Source of the DNA: Gemmatimonadales bacterium
Lineage (GTDB): Bacteria; Gemmatimonadota; Gemmatimonadetes; Gemmatimonadales; GWC2-71-9
Direction of reading: 5' to 3'
Assembly (NCBI GenBank): GCA_036265815.1
Contig: DATAOI010000022.1
Location: forward strand, 1-64,000
Length of the DNA: 64,000 nucleotides
Part shown: piece after piece, positions 45,172 through 55,111 of the stretch
Numbering within the stretch: position 1 is the stretch's first letter
Layout: each line of letters begins with the position of its first letter
Made by a program: the position numbers and the translations under genes
The notes under the pieces: model-generated
Told to the model about the DNA's origin: nothing
The model's input: the letters and a program-made list of their open reading frames with translations, nothing else
Databases searched by the model: none

Positions 45172-46755
45172 ATGATGAAATCGTTCCCTCGAGCTCGCTG
45201 GGTTGCGCTGACGTCCATCGTCGCTCTGTCATTCGCGAGCGGCGGCTGGCTGCTTCGGCCCCGACCGTCCGCGGAGGGTGGGGTGTACCAGCAGGCCCGC
45301 CTGTTCGAGGACGTCGTCGCGACGATTCACCGACACTACGTCGACTCGCTGGGCGAGGGTGACCTCTACCAGCGCGCTTCCGATGCGCTGGTGAAGTCAC
45401 TGAACGATCCGTACGCCGAGTTGCTGGTGAAGGACGGCTACCGGGAGTATCAGCGGCAGATGACCGGCACCGAAGTGGACCTCGGACTGGAGAAGACGCC
45501 GACCGAGTCGGGTATCAGCGGCTATGGCAGCTTTGGAGCCATCGCCCCAGGCGATCAGGTGCTGAGCATCAACGGCAAGAGTACCAAGGGCTGGTCGGTG
45601 CGGAAGCTGGACGAGGAGCTTCGGAGCGGTACCGGGCCCACGGTGACGCTGGTGGTGCTGCCCAAAGGCGCGCGCCGGGCGGTTGTCCGGCGGCTCACTC
45701 GCACGGAGGTGCACGTTCCCGCGGCCTCCGAGGGGATGATCCTCCAGGGGAACATCGGGTATGTCGTGCTCCGGCGGATGAGCGACGGGGCCACCGACGA
45801 GCTGCGGCAGGCGGTGGACCACCTGGTAGCCGAGGGCATCACCGGCCTGGTGCTCGATCTGCGGTCCAACCCGGGAGGGCTCATCCGAGAAGGCGTCGGC
45901 GTGGCCAGCCTGTTCCTCCATCCGCGCGATACGGTCGCCACGTCGCTCGGCCGCTCCTCCGGCCAGATGAAGACCTACCTGGCCGGACGCTCGGGCGAGT
46001 GGAACGGCCTCCGGCTGGTCGTCCTGGTCAACCGGGGCACTGCGAGCTCCGCCGAGCTGGTGGCCGGCGCGCTGCAGGACCACGATCGGGCCGTACTCAC
46101 CGGCACCCCGACCTTCGGCAAAGGCGTGCTGCAGACCACCTACCCGCTGGCCGATGAGGTCGCGCTCAAGCTCACCACGGCGCGCTGGTTCACCCCCAGC
46201 GGCCGAAGCGTGCAGCGCCCGAGAGCCGATACGGCCGGCGGCGTCGGCAACCGCACACCGGCGCTCCAGCCTCGGATCTTCCGTTCCGACGCGGGGCGGC
46301 CGGTGCAGGACGCCAGCGGCGTGCTGCCCGACCTGCTGGTGCGCTCCATCCCCCGCTCGGACGGCGAGCGCATCCTGATCGGAATCCTGGGCGATGACCT
46401 CGACCACTTCCGCGACGTGATGGTGGGATATGCGGCCGAGCTGCGGGCCGCCAGGAGCGTGAGCAACGAATCGTTCGCGGTCACCCCGGAGATGCGGGAA
46501 GGCCTGTTCCAGCGGCTGCAGGAGGCTGGGGTTCGGCTCGACCGGGAGAGCTTCGATCAGGCTCGCGGGTACGTGGACGAGCAGCTCGGATTTGAAATCG
46601 CGCGCGAGCTCTTCGGCTCCGATTCAATGCTGCGCCGGCAGGCCAAGACCGATCGCCAGGTCCAGGCGGCGCTTCAGATCCTGCGCGCCTCCCGCACCCA
46701 GCAGGACGCCCTGGCGATGGCCACCGCGGCTCAGCTCACGGGCCGCTTCCGCTGA
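45172..46755 (+). CDS. S41 family C-terminal processing peptidase, divergent PDZ
   Basis: Third CtpA-like protease, 527 residues. It has a membrane anchor (VALTSIVALSFASGGWLL) and the paralogue-specific YQQARLFEDVV. Catalytic Ser is in RGTASSAELVAGAL and Lys in TPTFGKGVLQT. The PDZ region is shortened: where its paralogues have YAGLGIQID plus a DGWITVVAPLP strand, this one has TEVDLGLEKTPTESGISGYG and then goes to GDQVLSINGK. Substrate recognition is therefore probably different. Starts at ATG 45172 or 45175. The 3' end faces the sensor kinase, 7 bases away. Confidence 0.9.
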   Translation: MMKSFPRARWVALTSIVALSFASGGWLLRPRPSAEGGVYQQARLFEDVVATIHRHYVDSLGEGDLYQRASDALVKSLNDPYAELLVKDGYREYQRQMTGTEVDLGLEKTPTESGISGYGSFGAIAPGDQVLSINGKSTKGWSVRKLDEELRSGTGPTVTLVVLPKGARRAVVRRLTRTEVHVPAASEGMILQGNIGYVVLRRMSDGATDELRQAVDHLVAEGITGLVLDLRSNPGGLIREGVGVASLFLHPRDTVATSLGRSSGQMKTYLAGRSGEWNGLRLVVLVNRGTASSAELVAGALQDHDRAVLTGTPTFGKGVLQTTYPLADEVALKLTTARWFTPSGRSVQRPRADTAGGVGNRTPALQPRIFRSDAGRPVQDASGVLPDLLVRSIPRSDGERILIGILGDDLDHFRDVMVGYAAELRAARSVSNESFAVTPEMREGLFQRLQEAGVRLDRESFDQARGYVDEQLGFEIARELFGSDSMLRRQAKTDRQVQAALQILRASRTQQDALAMATAAQLTGRFR

Positions 46756-46762
46756 GAGCAGG

Positions 46763-49700
46763 TCAGACCGGCAGGCGGACCAGAATGGTGGTCCCCTGCC
46801 CCACCTCGCTGTCCACCTCGATCTCTCCCCCCCAACTCTCCACCAGCCGGCGCACGATCGCGAGCCCCAGGCCGGAGCCGCTGGTGGTGGTGGAGAATCG
46901 CGGCTCGAAGATCCGCGGCAGGAGGTCGGGTGGGATGCCACTGCCGTCATCGGCCACCCGAATCCGTCCAGGCCCCACGGCGATTTCCACCACGGCCGCA
47001 CCGGCATTCCTGGCATTCTCCAGCAGATTTACCACCACCTCCTTCACCTCGTCGCTGCGCGCCGCTCCGGTCGATCCGGGCTCCGCGGTGAGCCGGATCT
47101 CGCAACCATCCTCCGACAAGCGATAGAGCTGGACCACCTCCGCGACCGCGACGCCGAGATCGATGCGCTCGAGGGGCTGCTGGTCTTCGGCCGGCGCCGC
47201 GAAGCGGCTGAAGGCGCGGGCGATGGTATCCAGACGGTCGATCTCGCTGAGCATCCGCTCCGCGGTCTCTTCCAGCGTGCGGTCGAAGTCGGTGCGACGG
47301 TCCCGGTAGACCCGCCGGAGGTGCTGGAGCCCCAGTCGCATCGGGGTGAGAGGGTTCTTGATCTCGTGGGCGACCTGGCGCGCCATCTCTCCCCAGGCGA
47401 GCACGCGCTGTGCCCGGGAGACATCGGTCACGTCATTGAGCGCGATCACCACCCCGCGCACCTCCGGTCCGAGGGCCGCGAGCTGCAGGGTGAGGCGCCG
47501 GCCTCCGACCTCGAGCTCGGTCGAGGCCTGAGCCGTCGGATTGTCCAGGAACCAGCGGACCTCGGCGGCCAGGATGATCCACTCGGGTGAGAGACACTCC
47601 AGAAAGGGCTGGCCCTCCTCCAGCCGCGCTCCGAGCAGATCCACCGCGCGCGGATTGGCGAGGAGCACCCGGCCCTCCGGGTCGAGTCCCACGACTCCGG
47701 TGGCGACCGTGGCCAGCACCGCGTCGGTCCGCCGCCGGGCCTGCTCCAGTGCCTGCTGGCTGGACCGAATGTCCTCCGCCATCCGCTCGAACGCGCCGAA
47801 CACCGGCTCGAACTCGAGCGGCGGGTGCTCCGAATGGGGCGGCATGACCAGGCCGCGTCCCAGGGCGAGCGCCGAACGCCGCAGCTCGGCGACGGGTCGG
47901 GACAGTGCACGCGAGGCGCGCTGCGCTCCAGCCAAGGCAGCGGCGATGCCGGCCAGTGTCGCGAGCAGCAGCACCAATGCGAGGTCCAGCTGGCGTCCAG
48001 CCAGGGAGCTGTCATCCGCCGGCTGGGGAGTGGCGAGAACGCCGATCTCGCTCGGTCCCCCCGGTTGAATCACTCGGTATCCCACGCGCTCGGCCAGCTG
48101 AGGCAGCGAGCCGTCGCGAGCCACCTCCGACTCGCCGTGCAGCGCGAGGGACTGAAACGCGACCGGGTCCATGAGCTGCGGCAGGACGCCGAGATCCTCC
48201 AGCACCGGCGCGCTCGCGCCCTCAAGCCGGCCCCCCTGGTATAGCGCGAGATCGGCATCGATGCGGCGGCTGAGCTCCTCCAGCCGGTCCTCGACGATGG
48301 GGCCGCCGCCGCGCACGGCCCCGCCGGCCGTCAGTACGGCGTCACGCAGGGTCTGGGTGATGAGCAGGTCCCGGCTGCGCTGCACCTCCTCCGCCAGCCG
48401 CAGGAAGCTCCAGCCGGCAAACCCGATGACCGGCAGCAGGAAGAACGCGGCCAGCGTCGCGGCCAGTCGGATGCGGAAGGATCGCGCCAGGCTGTGCCAG
48501 TGAAAGCGCGGCGGGCGGGCACCCGAGATCAACTCTCCCACGAACCAGAGCAGCGCGAGCGTTCCCGCGTCGAGCAGCACCACTAGCACGCCGCGTACGA
48601 ACAGCGGCAGCTGACCCCGCAGGTCGATTCGTGCGTGGACGATGCGCACGCCATCCGGCAGCATCAGCGGGTACTCGTTGCGGAGCGACCATCCTTCCCG
48701 CCGCCAGTGCGGGCGCGGTGGGCGAGTGGACGAATCCAGCGGCGGAGAGAGGGTCAGGCGATACAGCGGAATCCGGTGCGCCGACGGGTCCAGCAGCCGG
48801 CCGACACGGCCGCGCTGGACGAGCTCGGACCGCGGTCCGATGGCGGTCGTCATCACCACGCTGGGCGCGACCCGGACGGCCAGCACGTAGTGCACTCCCG
48901 GCACCCGTACTACCTGCCCGACCATCATGGAGTCGCCTGGCGCCAGACCGCGTACCAGTCCGGAGAGCAGGGATGGTGGAAGGTCGAGCGAATCGAGCGT
49001 CAGCTCGTCGAGGAGCGCACCCCTGGAAGACCAGAGCGCCAGGTGAGTCGGATAGCGCTGGTCGGCGAGGGGCGAGCCGTGCCAGAGCGCGTACATCTCC
49101 GATGCCGTGGCCGGCGCCGCCGCCCGCCGCGCCTGCTCCCCGAAGCCTTCCAGCAGCGGCACCGCGAGCGGATCCGCCTCGGCACCGAGCCGGGTGACAT
49201 CGCGCTGGGCCACCTGCACCTGCCCCGCGAGCTCCGCGCCCCAGGTGACCAGAGCAGCCGAGCTGCCGGCCACCAGCGCGATGCCGCTGATCGCGGCCCA
49301 CCGGGGCGCCGGAAGGGTGACCAGGAGCAGCGCCGGCGTCCAGAGAAAGGTGTACCAGTCGGGCCAGCCGCCCCGGGGACTCCATACCAGCACGCCGATG
49401 ATAGTGGCCGCCAGCGCGATGGCCACACCGATCGCGATCCGCCACGACGTGCGACGGTCCGGCTCCGGGCCCCGGAAGAGGGCCGCGGCCGGGACGATGA
49501 GCGCAGAGACTGAGACCAGCAGGGCGAGCTGCCAGGTGAGCCAGAGGCCAACCGATACACCCTCGGCCGGCGGGGTGATCCCGCGACCGAGGCTGCTGAT
49601 GAGATAGGGTGCCGCCAGCAGCAGCGCCCCGCCGAGCGCCAAACCATACCAGCGATGGGGAAAGCGCTTTCGCCAGAGCCACACGCCGGCGAAGGTGAGG

Positions 49701-50722
49701 AGGATGCCGGCCACCGCCAACGCTCCGGCCGAGCCGGACAGCGGTCCCAGGAGCGGCCGAAAGAAGGTGGCGGGGGAAAAGAGTGGCTGCAGTCCGAGTG
49801 CCGGACCGATCGGCGCGCGCCCGGCCAGCAAGAGCGGCAACGAGAGCAGGGCGATCCGCTCGCTCGGTCGGGCTGCGAGGCTCAAGGCCAGCCCGAGCAT
49901 GGCGAGGAGCAGCCAGGCGATGGATCGGCTCCCCCGCTCGAACACCAGCTCCTTGGCGGTGCCCTGCTCCGGCGGCACGGGCAGCACGCTGAACAGAAGG
50001 CGCGGACCGGCGGTGGTGGGCTCCTGATAGTCGAACACGTCCGCGTTGTCGGGAGCCTTCCCCGGCGGGTACACCATGAGCCCCACCTCGGTGCGCTCGC
50101 GGAAGAGCTCGGCCAGGCTGCGGCCGCGATCCGGGGCGGCCGGGTGGGCCCAGATGAGAATCGCCGCCACGGCGGTCCGGCCGCGGGCGCCGTGGCGCCG
50201 AGCCTCGAGCTCCACGTAATATCCAGTCGCCCGCGAGCCGATGGAGTCTCCTTCGCTCCTGGGCGGCAATCGATGGCGGCCGGCCCAGGCGTAAGGCGTT
50301 CCCAGCGAATCGAGCACCACCACGCTCATCTCCGGCCCGCTGGATGGCACCAATCGCCCGAGCACCCGGAAGGCGCCCTCCCGGTCGTCCGGGCTGGTGG
50401 CCGCCGCTGCCTCCGCCAGGCGCTCGGCCCGGTGGAAGGCCGCGTGGAGATCGCCCTCCAGGCGGCGGGAGGCGGCGTCCACCCGCCGCTCCCGCTCCGC
50501 GGACCAGCGAAACTCGATAGCGGACAGCCGCCACTGGGCCAACCCCATCTCCAGCACGAGGGCGAGGAGCGCTATGGCCAGTCCGCGCCGCCGCCAGCCG
50601 CCCAGCGGTGCGAGCACCGCGAGTCCGGCCAGCAGCACCACCGAGGTAACGACCACCCAGACCGGCGATGGATGCCGCAACCATTCCGCGGCGCCGGCGC
50701 CGGCCCCCAGGACGACCACCAC
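46763..50722 (-). CDS. Very large NtrY-like sensor histidine kinase
   Basis: A membrane histidine kinase of about 1,319 residues, twice the size of NtrY. The N-terminal half has about a dozen hydrophobic segments in groups, separated by two soluble regions. A cluster of eight or so lies at about residues 240-500. After two further membrane helices (GVLVVLLDAGTLALLWFVGEL, ATLAAFFLLPVIGFAGWSFL) comes a periplasmic part, another helix, HAMP and PAS. The catalytic core then has HisKA (VAHEIKNPLTPMRLGLQHLR) and HATPase_c with NLLENARNAG, DDGSGIPPDLLPRIFEPRFS and SGSGLGLAIVRR. GTG 50722 follows GGGGGA; TTG at 50746 is an alternative. It is divergent from the creatininase-fold gene. Confidence 0.88.
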   Translation of the reverse strand: MVVVLGAGAGAAEWLRHPSPVWVVVTSVVLLAGLAVLAPLGGWRRRGLAIALLALVLEMGLAQWRLSAIEFRWSAERERRVDAASRRLEGDLHAAFHRAERLAEAAAATSPDDREGAFRVLGRLVPSSGPEMSVVVLDSLGTPYAWAGRHRLPPRSEGDSIGSRATGYYVELEARRHGARGRTAVAAILIWAHPAAPDRGRSLAELFRERTEVGLMVYPPGKAPDNADVFDYQEPTTAGPRLLFSVLPVPPEQGTAKELVFERGSRSIAWLLLAMLGLALSLAARPSERIALLSLPLLLAGRAPIGPALGLQPLFSPATFFRPLLGPLSGSAGALAVAGILLTFAGVWLWRKRFPHRWYGLALGGALLLAAPYLISSLGRGITPPAEGVSVGLWLTWQLALLVSVSALIVPAAALFRGPEPDRRTSWRIAIGVAIALAATIIGVLVWSPRGGWPDWYTFLWTPALLLVTLPAPRWAAISGIALVAGSSAALVTWGAELAGQVQVAQRDVTRLGAEADPLAVPLLEGFGEQARRAAAPATASEMYALWHGSPLADQRYPTHLALWSSRGALLDELTLDSLDLPPSLLSGLVRGLAPGDSMMVGQVVRVPGVHYVLAVRVAPSVVMTTAIGPRSELVQRGRVGRLLDPSAHRIPLYRLTLSPPLDSSTRPPRPHWRREGWSLRNEYPLMLPDGVRIVHARIDLRGQLPLFVRGVLVVLLDAGTLALLWFVGELISGARPPRFHWHSLARSFRIRLAATLAAFFLLPVIGFAGWSFLRLAEEVQRSRDLLITQTLRDAVLTAGGAVRGGGPIVEDRLEELSRRIDADLALYQGGRLEGASAPVLEDLGVLPQLMDPVAFQSLALHGESEVARDGSLPQLAERVGYRVIQPGGPSEIGVLATPQPADDSSLAGRQLDLALVLLLATLAGIAAALAGAQRASRALSRPVAELRRSALALGRGLVMPPHSEHPPLEFEPVFGAFERMAEDIRSSQQALEQARRRTDAVLATVATGVVGLDPEGRVLLANPRAVDLLGARLEEGQPFLECLSPEWIILAAEVRWFLDNPTAQASTELEVGGRRLTLQLAALGPEVRGVVIALNDVTDVSRAQRVLAWGEMARQVAHEIKNPLTPMRLGLQHLRRVYRDRRTDFDRTLEETAERMLSEIDRLDTIARAFSRFAAPAEDQQPLERIDLGVAVAEVVQLYRLSEDGCEIRLTAEPGSTGAARSDEVKEVVVNLLENARNAGAAVVEIAVGPGRIRVADDGSGIPPDLLPRIFEPRFSTTTSGSGLGLAIVRRLVESWGGEIEVDSEVGQGTTILVRLPV

Positions 50723-50737
50723 CCACCAGCGTCCCCC

Positions 50738-51457
50738 ATGACTCAATCGACACACCCCTGGCGGATCAAGGAAATGACGCCCGACGCGGTACGGGAGCGC
50801 CTGCAGGAGCGGCCGACCCTTCTGGTCGCGGTCGGGACCACTGAGCAGCACGGTCCCCATCTCCCGCTCGGATGCGACACGCTCATCGTGGAGCGTCTGG
50901 CCGACGACATCTCGGCCAGCTTCGGCGTTCCACGGGCACCGACGGTGGAATACGGCGTCCACACGCCATCGCGTGATTTCCCTGGGGGCGCCGCGCTCAG
51001 GCGGCGCACGTTGCACCGTGTCATGAACGAACTTATCGAGTCCTGGGAAGCAGGGGCAGGCGTCCGGGAGTTCGTCATTCTTACGGCGCAAGCGAGCGAC
51101 GCCCACCTGGAGGCGTTGAGCACCATTCGGACCGATGAGGCCACGGTCCAGGTCATGGATGTCTTCAGCCTCGATTTCGGCTCGCTGCTGGAGCACCCGG
51201 GCGCCCCAATACAGGGGGGAGAGCTGGATACCTCCCTGATGCTCTACCTGGCCCCCGAACTGGTCCGGATGGATCAGGCGCAGGACTTCGCGCTGACACC
51301 GAAGGTGATCGCCCGGTACCGGCCCGGCCACAGCCGCCACCTGCCCTCCGGCTCGCCCGGCTCGGTCGGCTATCCCAGCCTCGCCTCAGCACAAAAAGGC
51401 GAACTCCTATATAGATTTATCCTCGATCGGATCCGCAGCTGTCTGACCGGGCCCTGA
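50738..51457 (+). CDS. Creatininase-fold protein with degenerate metal site
   Basis: A 239-residue protein of the creatininase/FAPy-deformylase family. The N-terminal WRIKEMTPDAV and VAVGTTEQHGPHLPLGCDT are typical and keep Glu, His and Asp ligands. GELDTSLMLYLAPELV keeps the second Glu. The NGHGGN segment carrying the remaining histidine reads TAQASD here, and YGxSxEH reads YGVHTPS. The second metal site is therefore probably lost and activity is uncertain. The ATG lies only 15 bases from the divergent kinase start and has no ribosome binding site, so it may be translated from a leaderless message. Confidence 0.78.
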   Translation: MTQSTHPWRIKEMTPDAVRERLQERPTLLVAVGTTEQHGPHLPLGCDTLIVERLADDISASFGVPRAPTVEYGVHTPSRDFPGGAALRRRTLHRVMNELIESWEAGAGVREFVILTAQASDAHLEALSTIRTDEATVQVMDVFSLDFGSLLEHPGAPIQGGELDTSLMLYLAPELVRMDQAQDFALTPKVIARYRPGHSRHLPSGSPGSVGYPSLASAQKGELLYRFILDRIRSCLTGP

Positions 51458-51473
51458 CGCGAGCGGAGTGAGG

Positions 51474-52121
51474 ATGCGCGGCGCCGCGCCTTACCTTGTC
51501 CTGATGCTCCACGTCCTCCCGGCGGCGGCACAGCAGCCGCCGGAGACCAAGCTGGTCATCCAGCAGGGCGGCCGGGAGATCGGTCGGGAGGAGTTCAGTC
51601 TGCGGCAGAGCCGCGGCCGCGGGCTGCCGGGAAGCACGATCAGCGCGACCGCCAAATATCCGGCGACCGCACCCACCACCCAGCTCGCAGCCACCCTGGA
51701 GCGAACCCCCGAACCGGCGCTGGCCAAATTCCAGCTCGACGTCGAGAGTGCGGGGGCCGTGACGGTCATCCTTGCGGCCGGCTCGGGGGCTCGGCTGATC
51801 GTCCGCACCGTGGCCAAGGGATCGGAGTCCGGGCGGGAGTTGCCGGGAGGACCCGATGTCGTGCTGCTCGACGACTCGGTGTACTCCCTGTATATCGTGG
51901 TGGCGGACCTCGCCACGCCGGCCGGAAGACCGCTGACCGCGATCTTCCCTCGGACCGGGCGGCGGGTCAGCTTCACGGCGCGGCGCGAGCCGGGAGGCAA
52001 CGGTGGGGCGAAGGTCACTCTCACCGGCGATCTTTCCGGCACGCTGCTGACCGATGCGCAGGGCGGGCTTCAGCGGCTCGAGCTGCCAGGGCAAGGGATT
52101 CTGGTTACCAGGGCCGAATAG
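51474..52121 (+). CDS. Secreted hypothetical protein
   Basis: A 215-residue protein with a signal peptide (LVLMLHVLPAAAQQ) and no recognised domain. The mature part is rich in beta-strands and begins TKLVIQQGGREIGREEFSLR, a pattern seen in several periplasmic beta-sheet families. ATG 51474 is preferred; an in-frame GTG lies two codons upstream. It follows the creatininase-fold gene by 16 bases and may be cotranscribed. Confidence 0.65.
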   Translation: MRGAAPYLVLMLHVLPAAAQQPPETKLVIQQGGREIGREEFSLRQSRGRGLPGSTISATAKYPATAPTTQLAATLERTPEPALAKFQLDVESAGAVTVILAAGSGARLIVRTVAKGSESGRELPGGPDVVLLDDSVYSLYIVVADLATPAGRPLTAIFPRTGRRVSFTARREPGGNGGAKVTLTGDLSGTLLTDAQGGLQRLELPGQGILVTRAE

Positions 52122-52234
52122 CTCCCTCCTCGCAACATCCACATGTTCGTCGGGCCTTCGTCGCAACCTGAAACCTTGCCGGTGAGGGTCCCGTATTGGC
52201 CCCGGTCACGTCCACACCACAAAGGGCACCATCA

Positions 52235-53818
52235 ATGAATCGCTGGTTCGGCCTCATCGCGCTGCTTGGCATCGTCCCCGAGTTTGCGTCCGCCCAGGAC
52301 ACCACTGCTGCCGCCCGGGACACGACTATCGCGCGGGACACGACGGTCGCCCGGGACACGACGGTCGCCGCCCGACCCGCTTCGGCCGTGACGCTCTCGC
52401 TGACGGAAGCGTTGACCCAGGCGCAAGCCCACAGTCCCACCTACCGACAGACGCTCAATGATGCGGGCCCCGCCAAGTGGGGAGTGCGGAACGCCTACGG
52501 CAATCTGCTTCCCTCCTTCAACGTGTCGTCCGACCTGGGGTACATCGGCACCGGGCAGACCAATATCGGTGGCGGCCTGATCCAGCCGACCTCTGCCTTC
52601 CTCACCTCGGGATACAACCTCGGGCTGCAATGGCAGCTCGATGGACGGCGGCTCTCTGGTCCTGGGCAGCAGAAGGCGCTGCAGCGGGCCACGGAGGAGG
52701 ACATCAGTGGTGCGGGGATCACCCTCCGGGCCGAGATCACGACCCAGTACCTGAACGCGCTGCAGGCCGCGGCCCAGGTGGACGTCGCACGGCAGCAGGT
52801 GATCCGCAATGAGGATTTTCTGCGGCTCGCGAAGGCGCGGTACCAGGTGGGCCAGGCCACCCTCCTCGATGTCCGCCAGGCCGAGGTCACCAAGGGCCAG
52901 TCGGACGTGGCGCTCCTGCGGGCGGTCCAGGCCGATAACGAGGCCAAGCTGGACCTGCTCCGGCGCATGGGAGTCGAGTCGCCGGTATCGATCGAGCAGA
53001 TCGTCCTCAGCGACTCCTTCCCGGTGACCGAGCCGACCTTCCGGCTGGATAGCATGCTGGCGCTGGCGGAGCAACAGAATCCGAGTCTCCGATCGCTTAG
53101 AGCCCGGCGCTCCGCCGCCACCTGGGACGTCCGAGCGGCCAAATCGGACTTTCTGCCGACCCTCTCGGTGCAGGCCGGCTGGAGCGGCTTCACCCAGCAG
53201 TTCACCAATGAGGACTTTCTGGTGAACCAGACCCTGGGCGACGCGCAGCGGATGGCGGCGGACTGCCAGTACAACAATTCGGTCCGCTCCGCGCTCGGGC
53301 TCGGGGGCGTGGTCCCCAACTGCTTCACCTCGGTCGGCCTCAACAGCGCGGGCACGGGGTTGCTCGATCCGGTGAGCCAGCAAATCCGAGATGCCAACAA
53401 CGTGTTCCCCTTCCATTACACCGGCCAGCCATTCCAGGCCAACCTGCGGATCTCGCTGCCGATCTTCACCGGCTTCAGCCGCTCGCTCCGTTTGTCCCAG
53501 GCTCGGGCGCAGGAAGACGATGCCGATGAGGACGTGCGGGCGCGCCGGCTCCAGGTCCGCAGCGACGTGCACGCCCGGATGCTCGGCCTGGAGACGTCCT
53601 ACAAGGCGATCGCCGTTCAGGCGGCCAATCGCGAGGCCGCGCGGGATCAGCTCCGACTGGCGCAGGATCGCTACCGGCTAGGGGCCGGCACCTCCCTCGA
53701 GGTGTCCGACGCCCAGAACGCGGTGCAGCGTGCGGAAGGCGACTACGTGAACGCCGTCTACGATTACCACAAAGCCGTCGCGGCGCTGGAAGCCGCGGTT
53801 GGCCGTCCCCTTCGCTAA
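52235..53818 (+). CDS. TolC-like outer-membrane efflux protein
   Basis: Outer-membrane channel of a tripartite exporter, 527 residues. It has a signal peptide ending EFASAQ, then an ARDTTV repeat stretch, then SVTLSLTEALTQAQAHSP-type opening helices. The two OEP repeats include TQYLNALQAAAQVDVARQQV and LRISLPIFTGFSRSLRLSQA, with a C-terminal LRLAQDRYRLGAGTSLEVSD. It is the first gene of the exporter operon with a membrane fusion protein, an ATPase and four permeases downstream. The start is the ATG of MNRWFGL; the longer frame has no good signal peptide start. Confidence 0.9.
   Translation: MNRWFGLIALLGIVPEFASAQDTTAAARDTTIARDTTVARDTTVAARPASAVTLSLTEALTQAQAHSPTYRQTLNDAGPAKWGVRNAYGNLLPSFNVSSDLGYIGTGQTNIGGGLIQPTSAFLTSGYNLGLQWQLDGRRLSGPGQQKALQRATEEDISGAGITLRAEITTQYLNALQAAAQVDVARQQVIRNEDFLRLAKARYQVGQATLLDVRQAEVTKGQSDVALLRAVQADNEAKLDLLRRMGVESPVSIEQIVLSDSFPVTEPTFRLDSMLALAEQQNPSLRSLRARRSAATWDVRAAKSDFLPTLSVQAGWSGFTQQFTNEDFLVNQTLGDAQRMAADCQYNNSVRSALGLGGVVPNCFTSVGLNSAGTGLLDPVSQQIRDANNVFPFHYTGQPFQANLRISLPIFTGFSRSLRLSQARAQEDDADEDVRARRLQVRSDVHARMLGLETSYKAIAVQAANREAARDQLRLAQDRYRLGAGTSLEVSDAQNAVQRAEGDYVNAVYDYHKAVAALEAAVGRPLR
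52313..52366 (+). repeat. Three 18-bp tandem repeats encoding ARDTT(I/V)
   Basis: Three consecutive 18-base units (52313-52330, 52331-52348, 52349-52366) encode ARDTTI, ARDTTV and ARDTTV directly after the TolC signal peptide. The last two units differ at a single base. In-frame unit-length changes would lengthen or shorten the periplasmic N-terminus without frameshift. A function, such as a flexible linker, is not known. Confidence 0.75.
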
Positions 53819-53830
53819 CGAGGAATGCAC

Positions 53831-55111
53831 ATGTCGCGCGGGATGAAGCTGGGTCTTCTGGTCGTGGTCGTCGCGCTGGCGTCCGGCGGAGGCGTGGCCT
53901 ACCGCATCAGGCAGAAGAAGAATGCCGGGACCGAGGTCCGCGTGGCGCAGGTCGGCCGGCGCGATCTGGTCAGCGCGGTCACCGCCAGCGGGACGATCGA
54001 GGCCAAGACCTCGGTCGACATCAGCGCCGACATCACCGGCCGGATCATCCGCATTGCGGTCCGGGAGGGTGATCTGGTCACCAAGGGCCAGTTCATCCTC
54101 CAGATCGATCCCGCGCAGTACCAGGCCGCCGTGTCCCGGGCCCAAGGGCTGGTAGGCTCGACCGAGGCGACCCTGGCGCAGACCAAGGCCAACCTGGACC
54201 AGTCCGAGCGGGCCTGGAACCGGGCCCGCCAGCTGACCCAACTGGGCCCCAATCTCATTACCGCCGAAGCCGCGGAGCAGGCGCAGACGTCCTATCAGGT
54301 GGCGCAGGCGAATTACGAGGCGAGCCGGGCGCAGGTGGCGCAATCGCGGGCGAGTCTGCAGGAGGCCCGGGACAACCTGAGCAAGACCCGCCTGGTCTCT
54401 CCCATCTCCGGCCGGGTGGTCCGTCTCGCGGTGGAGGAGGGGGAGGTGGCCGTGCCGGGTACCTTCTCCCGGGAGACCGGCCTGCTGATGACCATCGCCG
54501 ATCTATCGGTCATCCTGGCCAAGGTCCAGGTAGACGAGACCGATATCGTCCGGCTCAAGCCGAACGATTCGGTCCAGGTAACCATCGACGCCTACCCGGA
54601 CACCACGTTCGTCGGGCGGGTCACCCAGGTGAGCCATAGCGCGCGCCTCACCCCGACCCAGACGGCCTCCGGATCGAACGATCGCGCCGTCGACTTCGAC
54701 GTGGAGGTGACGCTGGACAATCCGCCGAGGGACATCCGGCCGGACTTGAGCTGCACGGCGCGGATCGTCACCGACACCCGGCTCCACGCGCTCAGCATTC
54801 CGATCATCGCGCTCACGGTGCGGGGCCACGAGCGGGTGCCCAACGAAAACGATTCGGTGCCGGGGATGGACACCTCGCGGGTGCGGGACCGGTCGAAGGA
54901 GGTCGAAGGTGTCTTCGTCGTGCGGAATGGGCTCGCGACCTTCCGCCCGGTGAAGGTGGGTATCGCCGGGGACGAGTACTTCGAGGTGATCGACGGACTC
55001 CGCGAGGGCGAGACCATCGTCGGAGGCACCTACCAGGCGATCCGTGACCTCAAGGACGGTCGCCGGGTCCGCGCCGCCGACACCACCAGCAAGGCCACGG
55101 CCCAGTCATGA
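53831..55111 (+). CDS. Membrane fusion protein (HlyD/MacA family)
   Basis: Periplasmic adaptor of 426 residues linking the MacB-like ABC transporter to the TolC channel. It has one N-terminal membrane helix ([15 protein letters not shown]). The lipoyl and barrel-sandwich halves are [20 protein letters not shown] and [20 protein letters not shown], with a long alpha-hairpin between residues 100 and 180. The beta-barrel domain lies after [23 protein letters not shown] 53831 follows GAGGAA by five bases; an ATG two codons earlier overlaps that site. The stop overlaps the ATPase start in an ATGA. Confidence 0.9.
   Translation: MSRGMKLGLLVVVVALASGGGVAYRIRQKKNAGTEVRVAQVGRRDLVSAVTASGTIEAKTSVDISADITGRIIRIAVREGDLVTKGQFILQIDPAQYQAAVSRAQGLVGSTEATLAQTKANLDQSERAWNRARQLTQLGPNLITAEAAEQAQTSYQVAQANYEASRAQVAQSRASLQEARDNLSKTRLVSPISGRVVRLAVEEGEVAVPGTFSRETGLLMTIADLSVILAKVQVDETDIVRLKPNDSVQVTIDAYPDTTFVGRVTQVSHSARLTPTQTASGSNDRAVDFDVEVTLDNPPRDIRPDLSCTARIVTDTRLHALSIPIIALTVRGHERVPNENDSVPGMDTSRVRDRSKEVEGVFVVRNGLATFRPVKVGIAGDEYFEVIDGLREGETIVGGTYQAIRDLKDGRRVRAADTTSKATAQS

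Noticed and set aside
50747-51340. Upstream extension of the sensor kinase frame on the minus strand
   Set aside because: It runs antisense through the creatininase-fold gene, whose motifs are clear. The kinase start is placed near 50722.
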